A stretch of 64,000 nt of DNA, taken from assembly GCA_052326585.1 (NCBI GenBank), contig JBKQLU010000034.1:1-64000 (forward strand). The letters run 5' to 3'. The notes under the pieces are model-generated. The model worked only from the letters and a program-made list of their open reading frames with translations, ran no database searches and had not been told where the DNA came from. The stretch's first letter is position 1, and each line of letters starts with the position of its first letter. Below are positions 34,194 through 43,022 of this stretch, one piece after another. This DNA is from JAPLJC01 sp052326585 (GTDB taxonomy: Bacteria > Desulfobacterota > Desulfobaccia > Desulfobaccales > 0-14-0-80-60-11). The translations under genes and the position numbers were made by a program.

Positions 34194-35552
34194 ATGAACG
34201 AGACGCGGCATCTTTTCGGCACCGACGGGGTTCGGGGGGTGGCCAACATTCATCCCATGACCGCGGAGGTGGCCCTGCAGTTGGGCAGGGTCCTGGCTTA
34301 CGTCATTAAATATGGCCCTGGGCGGAAACGCATCGTGGTGGGCAAGGACACCCGCATTTCCGGCTACCTCCTGGAGTATGCCATCACCGCAGGCATCTGT
34401 TCCATGGGGGTGGATGTATTGCTTTTGGGTCCGCTGCCCACCCCGGGAATCGCCTTCATCACTTCCTCGATGCGAGCCGACGCCGGCGTGGTCATCTCCG
34501 CCTCCCACAATCCCTATCAGGACAACGGCATCAAGTTTTTTTCCGGAGATGGTTTCAAGCTGCCCGATGAGATAGAGGCCCACATGGAGAGGCTGATGAC
34601 CGACCAGGAGGTAGAGGAGGCCAGGCCCACGGCCACCGAGATCGGCCAGGCCTTCCGCATCGACGATGCCCGCGGCCGCTATATCTCCTTTCTGAAGAGC
34701 ACCTTTCCCAGGGAACTGGGGCTGGACGGCCTCAAGATCGTCGTCGATTGCGCCCACGGGGCCACCTACAAGGTGGCGCCGGAGGTCCTCAGCGAGTTGG
34801 GGGCGGAGATCATACCGGTCGGAGTGCGGCCCAACGGCAAAAATATCAACCGCATGTGCGGCGCCACCCATCCTGAGATCATTGCCTCCCTGGTAAAGCG
34901 CTACCGGGCCGACCTGGGGGTCGCCTTCGATGGTGACGGCGACCGCTGCATCGTGACGGACGCGACCGGCAGGGTGCTGAATGGCGATCATATTCTGGGG
35001 GTCTGCGCTTTGTATCTGCTCTCCCAGGGAAGGCTGCCGCACAAGACGGTGGTGGGCACGGTGATGACCAATCTGGGGCTGGAGGTGGCTCTAAAGAAGG
35101 CCGGCATAAAACTGGTACGGGCCGCGGTGGGAGACCGCTACGTCCTGGAGGAGATGAAGAAGGGGGGCTATATCCTGGGGGGGGAACAGTCGGGGCACCT
35201 GGTCTTCCTCGATTACGCCACCACCGGGGACGGCATTCTCACGGCGCTGCGGCTGCTGGAGGTGATGCTCCGGGAGAACCGGCCCCTGGCCGAACTGGCC
35301 GGCTTCATAGAGGATTACCCCCAGGTTCTCATCAACCTGGTGGTCCGGGAAAAGCAGGATTTACAAGGCCTGCGGCCGGCCCGGCAGGCGCTGCGGGAGG
35401 CGGAACGAAGCCTGGGCTCCCAGGGCCGCCTGCTGGTGCGCTACTCCGGCACCGAGGCTAAGCTCCGCATCATGGCCGAAGGCGAGGATGTGCAACTGGT
35501 GGAACAGGTGGCCCGGAATCTGGCTCAGACCCTGGACGCCTTGCTGAACTGA
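34194..35552 (+). CDS. glmM: Phosphoglucosamine mutase GlmM
   Basis: Alpha-D-phosphohexomutase of 452 aa that converts glucosamine-6-phosphate to glucosamine-1-phosphate for peptidoglycan and LPS. 'LFGTDGVRGVAN' opens the protein, the phosphoserine loop is 'ISASHNPYQDNGIKFF' near residue 103, Mg2+ site 'DGDGDRC', and the sugar loop 'GGEQSGH'. GGTGA before ATG 34194 supports this start; an in-frame upstream extension to 34134 lacks family similarity. coaX follows after 13 bp. Confidence 0.96.
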   Translation: MNETRHLFGTDGVRGVANIHPMTAEVALQLGRVLAYVIKYGPGRKRIVVGKDTRISGYLLEYAITAGICSMGVDVLLLGPLPTPGIAFITSSMRADAGVVISASHNPYQDNGIKFFSGDGFKLPDEIEAHMERLMTDQEVEEARPTATEIGQAFRIDDARGRYISFLKSTFPRELGLDGLKIVVDCAHGATYKVAPEVLSELGAEIIPVGVRPNGKNINRMCGATHPEIIASLVKRYRADLGVAFDGDGDRCIVTDATGRVLNGDHILGVCALYLLSQGRLPHKTVVGTVMTNLGLEVALKKAGIKLVRAAVGDRYVLEEMKKGGYILGGEQSGHLVFLDYATTGDGILTALRLLEVMLRENRPLAELAGFIEDYPQVLINLVVREKQDLQGLRPARQALREAERSLGSQGRLLVRYSGTEAKLRIMAEGEDVQLVEQVARNLAQTLDALLN

Positions 35553-35565
35553 GGAGAAAGGGCTC

Positions 35566-36375
35566 ATGCTGCTGGTGATGGATGTGGGCAATACCAACAC
35601 GGTTATCGGGGTCTATCAGGACGACCGGCTTCTCAGCGATTGGCGCATCCGCACCGAAAAAGAAGCCACCATCGATGAGTTGGGCATGATGCTGCGCAAC
35701 CTCTTCCAGGCCCAGGGCCTGGTCGTGGCCCCCGCCACCGACCTGATCATCTCCTCGGTGGTGCCTCCCATGAACAATACCCTGGAGGGCTTCTCCGAGC
35801 GCTACCTGAAGGTTCGGCCTCTGTGGGTGGGGCCGGGTATCAAGACCGGCATGCCCATCTGCTACGATAACCCCCGGGAGGTGGGCGCGGACCGCATCGT
35901 CAATGCGGTGGCCGCCTATGAAGAGATGCACGGCGCGGTGGTGGTCGTGGATTTCGGCACCGCCACCACCTTCGACGTGGTTTCCCAGCGCGGCGAGTAT
36001 CAGGGCGGGGTCATCGCCCCGGGGGTGATGATCTCTTGTGAAGCCTTGTTTCTTAAGGCCTCCAAGCTGCCCCGGGTGGAGATCTTCGCCAAACCTAAGA
36101 GCATCATTGCCAAGGACACCATCAGCAGTATGAACGCCGGCATTATATACGGCTACGCCGGGCTGGTGGACGGCATCGTCACCCGTATCAAGAAGGCCAT
36201 GGAGGACCACCCGCCCCGGGTCATCGCCACCGGGGGCCTGGCCGGCCTCATTGCCTCGGAAACCCAAAGTATCGACCTGGTGGACGATTATCTCACCCTG
36301 AAGGGCCTGAAGATTATTTACGGAAGAAACCGCCCGCGCCGGGAAGAACGCAGCACGGGGATTGGCCAAGCCTAG
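35566..36375 (+). CDS. coaX: Type III pantothenate kinase CoaX
   Basis: First enzyme of CoA synthesis, 269 aa, ASKHA fold. 'DVGNTNTVIGVY' is the P-loop, 'GADRIVNAVAAYE' the substrate segment and 'VVDFGTATTFDVVS' the second phosphate motif. Type III kinases are not feedback-inhibited by CoA and are usual in anaerobic Desulfobacterota. It ends in a terminator stem that overlaps its stop codon. Confidence 0.95.
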   Translation: MLLVMDVGNTNTVIGVYQDDRLLSDWRIRTEKEATIDELGMMLRNLFQAQGLVVAPATDLIISSVVPPMNNTLEGFSERYLKVRPLWVGPGIKTGMPICYDNPREVGADRIVNAVAAYEEMHGAVVVVDFGTATTFDVVSQRGEYQGGVIAPGVMISCEALFLKASKLPRVEIFAKPKSIIAKDTISSMNAGIIYGYAGLVDGIVTRIKKAMEDHPPRVIATGGLAGLIASETQSIDLVDDYLTLKGLKIIYGRNRPRREERSTGIGQA

Positions 36376-36401
36376 CCCTTAGGGTGAGGGCTAGCCTTTT
36401 T
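36372..36401 (+). terminator. Terminator overlapping the coaX stop
   Basis: CTAGCCCT-TAGGGTG-AGGGCTAG is an 8-bp stem whose left arm holds the coaX TAG, followed by a T-run. It separates glmM-coaX from the SagB-like gene. Confidence 0.7.
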
Positions 36402-36414
36402 ATTGGGGAAGGTC

Positions 36415-37152
36415 ATGAAGGACTCCGGAGAGCTGGACCCGGGCCGCCGCTATCTGGCAGCGAGCCGCTATCGCCGGGAGGATCTGGGTGAGACGCGGCG
36501 GACCTATCCCCGGGCTCCCCTTTACAAGGAATACCCTGAAGCCCGGGGGCGTCTGCGCCTCGACCCCGAGCAGGGGCGCACCGACGCGGACCTGTGGCAA
36601 TGCCTGAGCGGGCGCCGCTCTCAGCGTGCCTATCGGGAGCGGCCTCTGACCCGGGGCGAACTGGCCGCCCTGCTCTGGGCCAGCCAGGGGGCAACCTACG
36701 CCAGCCGCGGCTATCTCCTCCGGGCGGCGCCCTCAGCCGGGGCCCTCTACCCGGTGGAAACCTACCTGGCGGTGCACCGGGTGGACGGAGTCGAGCCGGG
36801 GATCTGGCACTTCCGGGTGCCGGACTTTTCCCTGGAGCTTTTGCAGGCCGGGGACTTCCGTCATCCCCTGGTGAGGGCCGGACTCTCTCAAGACTTCCTG
36901 GGAGCCGCCGGTGTGGTCTTTATCTGGACTGGGGTGCTCAACCGGGCCATGTGGAAATACCGGGAGCGGGCCATTCGCTACCTGTTCCTGGACGCCGGCC
37001 ACATTTGCCAGAACCTGATGCTGGCTGCTACCGCCCTGAAACTGGGAGTCTGTCCTGTGGGGGCCTTCTTCGATGGTGAAGTGGAGCACTTGCTCCAGGT
37101 GGACGGGGTTGAGGAAACGGCCCTCTACCTGGCCGCAGTGGGACCGTTATGA
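36415..37152 (+). CDS. SagB/ThcOx-family nitroreductase-like oxidoreductase
   Basis: The 245-aa protein has the nitroreductase fold of SagB/ThcOx enzymes: 'RRSQRAYRERPLTRGELAALLWASQG' for FMN, 'RAAPSAGALYPVETYLAVHRVDGVEPGIWHF', and 'DAGHICQNLMLAATALKLGVCPVGAFFD'. SagB-type enzymes oxidise azolines, but stand-alone copies such as this occur in many genomes without cyclodehydratases, and no YcaO or precursor peptide is visible here. ATG 36415 follows GGGGAAGG; a TTG at 36403 is possible. Confidence 0.85.
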   Translation: MKDSGELDPGRRYLAASRYRREDLGETRRTYPRAPLYKEYPEARGRLRLDPEQGRTDADLWQCLSGRRSQRAYRERPLTRGELAALLWASQGATYASRGYLLRAAPSAGALYPVETYLAVHRVDGVEPGIWHFRVPDFSLELLQAGDFRHPLVRAGLSQDFLGAAGVVFIWTGVLNRAMWKYRERAIRYLFLDAGHICQNLMLAATALKLGVCPVGAFFDGEVEHLLQVDGVEETALYLAAVGPL

Positions 37153-37239
37153 TATTTGGGGTTTACGATTAGAAGAGCAGGGACGAGCTGTGGGCAGCCA
37201 TCTGCTCCCCCTGGAAAAAATCCACTTAAGGAGAATGCT

Positions 37240-37665
37240 ATGGTGCGATGGCTAAGTATGCTGATTTTGGCCGCCTGCATGGTTATGGGAGGTATGGCGC
37301 CGGGCTGGGCCAGCGACACTGAGGGCAAGGTCAAGGAAGCCACCGATAAGGCCGCCAAGGCCTACCTGCAGGAGGGGCTGCTGCTGGCCGGCGAGGGACA
37401 TGACGCCCAGGCGGCTGCCGCCTTCCGCCAGGCCCTGGCCATCAGGCCCGATTGGGCCGAGGCTCATAGCCTCCTGGGCAGCTCCCTGTCCCGGGCCGGC
37501 AGCCTGCGGGAGGCGGAGCAGGAACTGCGCAAGGCGGTGCAACTGAAACCCGATTATGCCGAGGGCTGGAATTTTCTGGGGGAATTTCTCAAAGCGCAGG
37601 GTAAAGACCAGGAAGCCCAAGCTGCCTTTGCCAAGGCCAGGCAGTTTGCCCGTCCCGGGCACTAG
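37240..37665 (+). CDS. Secreted tetratricopeptide-repeat protein
   Basis: A 141-aa product with a signal peptide ('LILAACMVMGGMAPGWA', cut before Ser-Asp) and three TPR units ('YLQEGLLLAGEGHDAQAAAAF', 'AEAHSLLGSSLSRAGSLREAEQEL', 'AEGWNFLGEFLKAQGKDQEAQAAF' in part). It is likely a periplasmic scaffold. AAGGAG lies 6 bases before ATG 37240. The partner is unknown. Confidence 0.82.
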   Translation: MVRWLSMLILAACMVMGGMAPGWASDTEGKVKEATDKAAKAYLQEGLLLAGEGHDAQAAAAFRQALAIRPDWAEAHSLLGSSLSRAGSLREAEQELRKAVQLKPDYAEGWNFLGEFLKAQGKDQEAQAAFAKARQFARPGH

Positions 37666-37726
37666 GGCCAGGCGCGCCGCCGCCCCCTAAAAAATATCTT
37701 CCCGGTTCCCCGAGGCCGGGGGCCGA

Positions 37727-38137
37727 TCAATTCAAGAAGACCACCAGGCGGTTTTTGCCATCGGTGGTGCGGTAGTAGATCAGGCTCTCCGCCAGGCGCT
37801 GCAATGAATTGAGATGGGGGGCGTCCACGGGAGAAGCTATCCCGCCGGGGTTGCCTGGTGGGGTCTCCGGGGAATTTTGCGGGACCGCGTCGTCTTCGAA
37901 CATCAGGCGCAACCTGGGGCCCTTCTCCTCCAAATCTACGGCGATGGAACCAGGTTCGCCGGGCTGATAGGCGTGATCCACCAGGTGCTGGAAGATCCGT
38001 TGGGCCGCCAATTCCAGGGACCGGAGCCTGGCGGCCGGCAGGCCCCGGTCCTTGCTCCACTGGCCGATGAAGTCCTGCAGCAGTCGCAAGTTTTCCGGTC
38101 GATTAGTCAGGGTCAGACGAGAGGCGACCATGCCCAT
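37727..38137 (-). CDS. Degenerate anti-sigma/RsbW-like HATPase domain protein
   Basis: The 136-aa protein looks like a GHKL anti-sigma-factor kinase (RsbW/SpoIIAB-like): 'RPENLRLLQDFIGQW', 'FQHLVDHAYQPGEPGSIAVDL', 'LRLMFEDDAVPQN' and a C-terminal 'DGKNRLVVFLN'. The usual N-box Glu and Asn appear to be Arg and His, and the DxGxPF box lacks its Gly, so ATP binding and kinase activity are doubtful. AGGA precedes ATG 38137. An upstream extension to 38203 is rejected as atypical. Confidence 0.65.
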   Translation of the reverse strand: MGMVASRLTLTNRPENLRLLQDFIGQWSKDRGLPAARLRSLELAAQRIFQHLVDHAYQPGEPGSIAVDLEEKGPRLRLMFEDDAVPQNSPETPPGNPGGIASPVDAPHLNSLQRLAESLIYYRTTDGKNRLVVFLN

Positions 38138-38852
38138 GTAAGTCCTGTCAAAAGGGTTTCCGTAATTGAAGATTATCCATTGAAAATGACCGATATTTAC
38201 CACCCCATGGGCGAAGGAGAGTAGGGGAATTTGATATAATCTCTTGAAATCCCCAAAAATCCACCTGTTGCAATGGGGGAATTAACCAGGCCCGATCCAG
38301 TGTTCCAGTCCTGATATTATCCAGTTTAAGCCACCCCTTCCCACCGCGGCGCTTGAGCCGCCGGCCGGTCACCTTGGTTTTCAGCTAATCTATTAGATTT
38401 AGAAAAAAGGATAGGGTTAAATCGCCTACCTGACAATAGGGGTTTCCCTGATTGTGGCCTAGTAAGAATCCTGATTTTCAGGCAGCGCGGCGCTGGGCCG
38501 GACGGCGCCTACTTGCGCCAGCCGCCATTTTCACCGGGGTCCGCAGGGGTATAAAGCAACTCCAGGCCAGGGTCCGGGATGGTAACCTTGCGACCGGATC
38601 GCATCCAGGTCTCCTTTCCTGATGGGTTGGCCGGGATCAGCGGCGGCAACAAGCGCCTCGCCAGGTATTACTCCAAGAACCATGCCAAGGTGAGCCAGGA
38701 AAATAAATCCTGAAATTACCCTGAGTTAGCCTACAGGAAGTACGAGCCGGAACCGCGGCCAGGGGCGGGGATGCACAAGATTCTCTTGGGAGACAATTAG
38801 TTATTCTTATTTCAGGCAATTCTGGCGGCATAATCCAGGCTCGAAAATTCCG
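38138..38852. other. 715-bp region without a convincing gene
   Basis: It lies between queH and the HATPase gene on the minus strand. It includes an AT-rich tract (38380-38450) that may hold promoters for the HATPase gene and one 31-codon candidate ORF at 38509-38604. No RNA gene, mobile-element motif or clear coding frame above 80 codons is visible. Confidence 0.5.
38509..38604 (-). CDS. Possible 31-aa small protein
   Basis: ATG preceded by GGAG reads MRSGRKVTIPDPGLELLYTP and continues to a stop after ...GENGGWRK. The Shine-Dalgarno and composition are acceptable, but nothing is conserved that I can recognise. It could be chance. Confidence 0.25.
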   Translation of the reverse strand: MRSGRKVTIPDPGLELLYTPADPGENGGWRK

Positions 38853-39422
38853 TTAACGCTTGAGTGCCTGGCGCACCCCGGTCTCCTCCGCAGCCGGCTG
38901 CCGGAAGCGGTCCCGTTCGCTGAAGATACAGCCGCAGTATTGCTGCTTGTAAAGCCCGAGTTTCTGGGCCTTGGCCCGGCCTTCGCCCCAGCCCTGGCGA
39001 AAATCCTCGTAGTAAAAGGGCACGCCCACCTCCTGGACCAGCAATTGCCCCAATTCCCGAATCAATTCGTGGTTTTGAAATTTGCTGTAGAGGAGGGTGG
39101 AGGTAAAGGCGTCAAACTTGCCGCTCCGAGCTACCCGGGCTGTGGCACTGAGACGCTGATAGTAGCAGAAGCGGCAGCGCTCCGCCTCCCGGAAGGCCAA
39201 ATTACGCAGAAATTCTTCCAGGGGATAGCTCCGATCCCAGATCACCGGCAAGCCGACCTTGGCGGCATAGGTCTCCAGGGTGGCGGCCCGGCGCTGATAC
39301 TCCTGGTAAGGGTGGATGTTGGGGTTGGAAAAGAAGCCGCGCACCTGGTGGCCCTTTGCGGCTAAGGCTGCCAGCGGGTAGATGGAGCAAGGGGCGCAGC
39401 AGATGTGCAGCAAAATCTTCAT
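38853..39422 (-). CDS. queH: Epoxyqueuosine reductase QueH
   Basis: Reduces epoxyqueuosine to queuosine in tRNA without cobalamin. The 189-aa protein has the QueH (DUF208) cysteine sets: 'HICCAPCSI' near residue 7, 'CRFCYYQRL' near 93 and 'QYCGCIFSE' near 165, which hold a [4Fe-4S] and a second metal. It starts 4 bases after the sucD stop on the minus strand, so it is likely the last gene of sucC-sucD-queH. Confidence 0.93.
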   Translation of the reverse strand: MKILLHICCAPCSIYPLAALAAKGHQVRGFFSNPNIHPYQEYQRRAATLETYAAKVGLPVIWDRSYPLEEFLRNLAFREAERCRFCYYQRLSATARVARSGKFDAFTSTLLYSKFQNHELIRELGQLLVQEVGVPFYYEDFRQGWGEGRAKAQKLGLYKQQYCGCIFSERDRFRQPAAEETGVRQALKR

Positions 39423-39426
39423 GCCG

Positions 39427-40305
39427 TCAGGTGGTAAACCCCATGACCTTTTTTACGGTTTGCCCCAGTTCGCCGATATTGGCCACTACCGTCACCCCGG
39501 CTCTGTTCAGGGCCGCCATCTTGTCGGAGGCCTTGCCGCTGCCTCCCGAGATGATGGCCCCGGCATGCCCCATGCGTTTGCCCGGCGGCGCGGTCTGTCC
39601 GGCGATGAAGCTCACCACCGGCTTGGAGAGGTGCCCGGAGATGAAGGCCGCGGCCTCCTCCTCGGCAGTGCCGCCGATTTCCCCGATGAGCACCACCCCC
39701 TCGGTCTGGGGGTCAGCCGCAAACAATTTTAGCATATCGATGAAATCGGTGCCAATAATCGGATCGCCGCCGATGCCGACGCAGGTGCTCTGGCCGATGC
39801 CCAAAAGGGTCATCTGATGCACCGCTTCATAGGTGAGGGTGCCGCTGCGGGACACCAGCCCCATAGGCCCAGGCTTATGTATCTGGCCCGGCATGATGCC
39901 CACTTTGGCCTGGCCCGGGGAGATGATGCCCGGGCAGTTAGGGCCGATGAGGCGGCAGCCGCTGTCCTTGAGGACGGCCATGACCTTCACCATGTCCAGG
40001 GTGGGGATGCCCTCGGTGATGCACACCGCCAACTTGACCCCGGCGGCGGCGGCCTCCAGGATGGCGTCGGCGGCAAAGGCGGGGGGCACGAAGATCAGGG
40101 AGGTGTTCGCCCCCGCCTCTTTGACCGCCTGGGCCACGGTGTTGAACACCGGGACGCCGTCCACCTGCTGGCCGCCCTTGCCCGGGGTGACCCCGGCCAC
40201 GATCTTGGTGCCGTATTCGGCGCAGGCGCGGGCGTGGAAGGAACCTTCCTTGCCGGTAATCCCCTGCACCACCACGCGGGTGTCGTTATTTACCAGAACG
40301 CTCAT
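39427..40305 (-). CDS. sucD: Succinate--CoA ligase, alpha subunit (SucD)
   Basis: CoA-binding subunit of 292 aa. 'VQGITGKEGSFHARACAEYGT' is the CoA-binding start, 'GPNCPGIISPGQAKVGIMPG' the core, and 'GHAGAIISGGSGKA' carries the phosphohistidine. It pairs with SucC encoded upstream (104 bp away). Together they interconvert succinyl-CoA and succinate with ADP or GDP. The genome otherwise shows anaerobic traits. Confidence 0.96.
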   Translation of the reverse strand: MSVLVNNDTRVVVQGITGKEGSFHARACAEYGTKIVAGVTPGKGGQQVDGVPVFNTVAQAVKEAGANTSLIFVPPAFAADAILEAAAAGVKLAVCITEGIPTLDMVKVMAVLKDSGCRLIGPNCPGIISPGQAKVGIMPGQIHKPGPMGLVSRSGTLTYEAVHQMTLLGIGQSTCVGIGGDPIIGTDFIDMLKLFAADPQTEGVVLIGEIGGTAEEEAAAFISGHLSKPVVSFIAGQTAPPGKRMGHAGAIISGGSGKASDKMAALNRAGVTVVANIGELGQTVKKVMGFTT

Positions 40306-40408
40306 ATCTCACCTTTCAGTCTTTTCCGGTTTATGAAGCAGCCCTCCGGGAGCCAGCCTTCTCCCTCCACCCTTAGGACCAGGGTAGGGGCTGGGCGTCT
40401 TGGACTTC

Positions 40409-41569
40409 TTACCCCACCAGGGCCGCCACCTTTTGGGCCGCGTCCCGCATGTCGGTGGCCACGGTGAATTTGAGGCCGGAGTTCTTCAGGATTTCCCGGC
40501 CCTGCTCCACGTTGGTCCCCTCCAGACGGACGATAATGGGCACCTGCACCTTAACCTCCCGCACCGCCTCCACCACCCCGTTGGCCAGGACGTCACAACG
40601 CAGAATGCCGCCGAAGATGTTGATGAGCACCCCCTTGACGTGGGGGTCCCCCAGGATGATGCGGAAGCCGTTGCTGACCATGGCGGCGGAGGCGCCGCCG
40701 CCCACGTCCAGGAAGTTGGCGGGTTCGGCGCCGGCGGCCTTGATCAGGTCCATGGTGGCCATGGCCAGGCCGGCGCCATTCACCATGGCGCCGACATTGC
40801 CGCTGAGGCGGATGTAGTTGAGCTGGTGCTGGCGGGCCTCAAATTCCAACGGGTCCATCTCACTCGGGTCTTCCAGGCCGGCCAGGTCGCGGTGGCGGAA
40901 CATGGCGTTGTCGTCCAGGTTGAGCTTGGCGTCCAGGGCCAGCAGACCTCCGGATTTAGTGACCACCAGGGGGTTGATCTCCGCCAGGGAGCAGTCGAGT
41001 TCGACGAAGAGCCGGTAAAGATTGTCGATAAAGCCCAGCGCGGGGCGCAGCAGCAGGGGGTCGAGGCCCACCCCGAAGGCCAGGTTGCGGGCCTGATAGG
41101 GCAGGCAGCCGGTGATGGGATTCACCGGCTCTTTGATGATCAGCTCCGGGGTGCGGGCCGCCACCTCTTCAATCTCCATACCGCCGGCGGCGCTCATCAT
41201 AATCACCGGACGGCCCATGGTGCGGTCCAGAACGATCCCCAGGTAGAGTTCCTGGGCGATCTCCTGGGCCTGCTCCACCAAAACCTGGTTGACCACCTTG
41301 CCCTCGGGGCCGGTCTGGGGGGTGATCAGGGTCATACCCAGGATCTGGCCGGCCATTAGCTCGACCTCCTGGGCAGTAGGGGCGGTCTTGATGCCGCCGC
41401 CCTTGCCGCGGCCGCCGGCGTGGATCTGGGCCTTGACCACAAAAGGGCCGGCCGGCAGATTCTCGGCCACCTGGCGGGCCTGAACCGCGGTCCCGGCCAC
41501 CCCGCCCTCGGGGACCGGCACCTGGAATTTCCGGAGCAATTCTTTGGCCTGATATTCGTGAATCTTCAT
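40409..41569 (-). CDS. sucC: Succinate--CoA ligase, beta subunit (SucC)
   Basis: ATP-grasp subunit of 386 aa. 'MKIHEYQAKELLRKFQVPVPEG' start, 'VKAQIHAGGRGKGGGIKTA' nucleotide loop, 'LEINPLVV'-type segment ('CSLAEINPLVVTK') and 'NFLDVGGGASA' are typical. GGGAAGGGACAG upstream serves as ribosome-binding site. It is the first gene of sucC-sucD-queH. Confidence 0.96.
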   Translation of the reverse strand: MKIHEYQAKELLRKFQVPVPEGGVAGTAVQARQVAENLPAGPFVVKAQIHAGGRGKGGGIKTAPTAQEVELMAGQILGMTLITPQTGPEGKVVNQVLVEQAQEIAQELYLGIVLDRTMGRPVIMMSAAGGMEIEEVAARTPELIIKEPVNPITGCLPYQARNLAFGVGLDPLLLRPALGFIDNLYRLFVELDCSLAEINPLVVTKSGGLLALDAKLNLDDNAMFRHRDLAGLEDPSEMDPLEFEARQHQLNYIRLSGNVGAMVNGAGLAMATMDLIKAAGAEPANFLDVGGGASAAMVSNGFRIILGDPHVKGVLINIFGGILRCDVLANGVVEAVREVKVQVPIIVRLEGTNVEQGREILKNSGLKFTVATDMRDAAQKVAALVG

Positions 41570-41943
41570 AATATCTGTCCCTTCCCGAAACCAAGATTAA
41601 TAGAGATTAAACCAGAGGGCAATGAGAAGTAAAGGAAAAAAACAATGTATGGGGGCGCCGGGCGGCAGGTGAGCAGGCCTGCAAAAGATATTGGACAAAT
41701 ATTGTCACAAAATCCATTACAGATGGAGCAAGTTGTTATATCTCGCCAACCAAAAGTCGAATAGTTAATGATAAATCAATTATAAAAAATAAAAAGGCAA
41801 CTTTACACGGATATTTAACCCCTACAATATAAAAAAAATCCCGAACCTGATAAAACAGATAGGTGGTGTTAGTCTATTATCACAAATATCATTAAGTCAA
41901 GTTTCGCAGCGAGCCTGTTATGGAGGAAGCGCCGCGGGCTCCC
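41570..41943. other. AT-rich intergenic region upstream of sucC
   Basis: This 374-bp gap is far more AT-rich than its neighbours and contains no coding frame. It should hold the sucC promoter on the minus strand. TTGTAG and TAAAGT boxes spaced 16 bases apart occur on that strand around 41790-41830, and TTGACT occurs near 41895. The C-rich end next to the DUF599 stop may belong to a terminator. Confidence 0.45.
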
Positions 41944-42651
41944 TCAGGGCTGGCGGCTGTCTGCGTTCCATAAATCGGGGTGGTCTCCGGTGGGGACGGG
42001 TATGGTGTGATCCAAGCGGTATAAGACCGCGATCAGGATGATGGTGCCCAGCAACATCCAGATGGGCCCGAAGAGCCACAACACCAGGAGCACCCCGACG
42101 TAGTAACCCCGCATGCCGGCACTGTAATGGAAGGTGGCGTGACTGAGGATAGCCGCAACGTAATCCGGGGTGATCTTGTGAGCCAGGGTGGAGGGGACGT
42201 TAATCATGAAGTTGACCTGGTTGAAGGAGCGGATGGCCAAGGTAAAGTTAAAGAAGATGACGAAGAAATCGACGACAATCGTCATCAGTTTGAAGAGCCA
42301 CAGGCCCTGGTGTTCCCGAACCAGCTCGTTGAGGCCGGGGGTGATTTCCGCCATCTTCTCCGGGCTGGCGGCGACGCTCATGACCCCCAGGCAGATGAGG
42401 ATGGCGGTGGAGGCCAGAAGACTAGAGGCCATCACCCAGTTGCGCAGGGTCTGGACCGCCAGGATGTCCCGCTTGTCCGCCATGACGGACTCCACCCAGT
42501 GGCCCCGCAGGTGGTTGGTGACCCCGATGGCGGTGCTCAAAGGGCGGCGGCGCACGAGGTAGATCAGGCGCGCGTGGTAGCCAATCAGGATGAGGAAGGA
42601 GGCGGCGGTGAGGGTGAATTCCAGGTTGGCATACTGCAGGGGCGGGTGCAT
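41944..42651 (-). CDS. DUF599 family membrane protein
   Basis: The 235-aa protein has four hydrophobic segments and the DUF599-like 'RRRPLSTAIGVTNHLRGHWVESVMADKRDILAVQTLRNWVMASSLLASTAILI' region read in parts, then 'FNFTLAIRSFNQVNFMINVP' and 'YVAAILSHATFHYSAGMRGYYVGV'. Function unknown; inner-membrane location is predicted. AAGGAG lies before ATG 42651, so the longer upstream extension is rejected. Confidence 0.8.
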   Translation of the reverse strand: MHPPLQYANLEFTLTAASFLILIGYHARLIYLVRRRPLSTAIGVTNHLRGHWVESVMADKRDILAVQTLRNWVMASSLLASTAILICLGVMSVAASPEKMAEITPGLNELVREHQGLWLFKLMTIVVDFFVIFFNFTLAIRSFNQVNFMINVPSTLAHKITPDYVAAILSHATFHYSAGMRGYYVGVLLVLWLFGPIWMLLGTIILIAVLYRLDHTIPVPTGDHPDLWNADSRQP

Positions 42652-43022
42652 GAGAGGGCTCCTTAAGCAAACCGCAGGGCTGACCAGCCATGATCCGGGG
42701 CGCCTGTAAAACTCCGGATACGCCGCCGCTTCCACCCTGGTGCAAGCGGCCGCCTGCCGCTTGGAAACGCCCCTGAATTATCACCTACCATGTTTCCCGA
42801 TGGGATGCAATTCCCCGGTGGCGCTTTAGCCCTCTCCTGCGGAGCATGGAGCAGAAAATCCCGAGGCGCCACCTGCGGCCCAGGACCTTAAGGCTTGAGA
42901 AAAGCCGCGGTAACTCTTATGATAGAATGGCCCGGCCAATTTGCTTGGCGGAAGTTCGCGATGGCCCCTCGGATGATCAGCGGGCCGCGGCTGCCCGTCC
43001 CGGAAACCACCAGGAGGAGAAC
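42652..43022. other. Divergent intergenic region between DUF599 and gpmA
   Basis: No gene is supported in these 371 bp. A good sigma-70 promoter for gpmA lies at 42895-42923. Several in-frame codons extend upstream of gpmA but have no family similarity. Confidence 0.5.
42895..42923 (+). promoter_or_regulatory. Sigma-70 promoter for gpmA
   Basis: TTGAGA (42895-42900), a 17-base spacer, then TATGAT (42918-42923). The start of transcription would be near 42930, about 93 bases before the gpmA ATG. Confidence 0.6.

Noticed and set aside
38148..38372. 74-codon minus-strand frame upstream of the HATPase gene
   Set aside because: Composition is atypical, no ribosome-binding site is seen, and it overlaps the likely promoter region.
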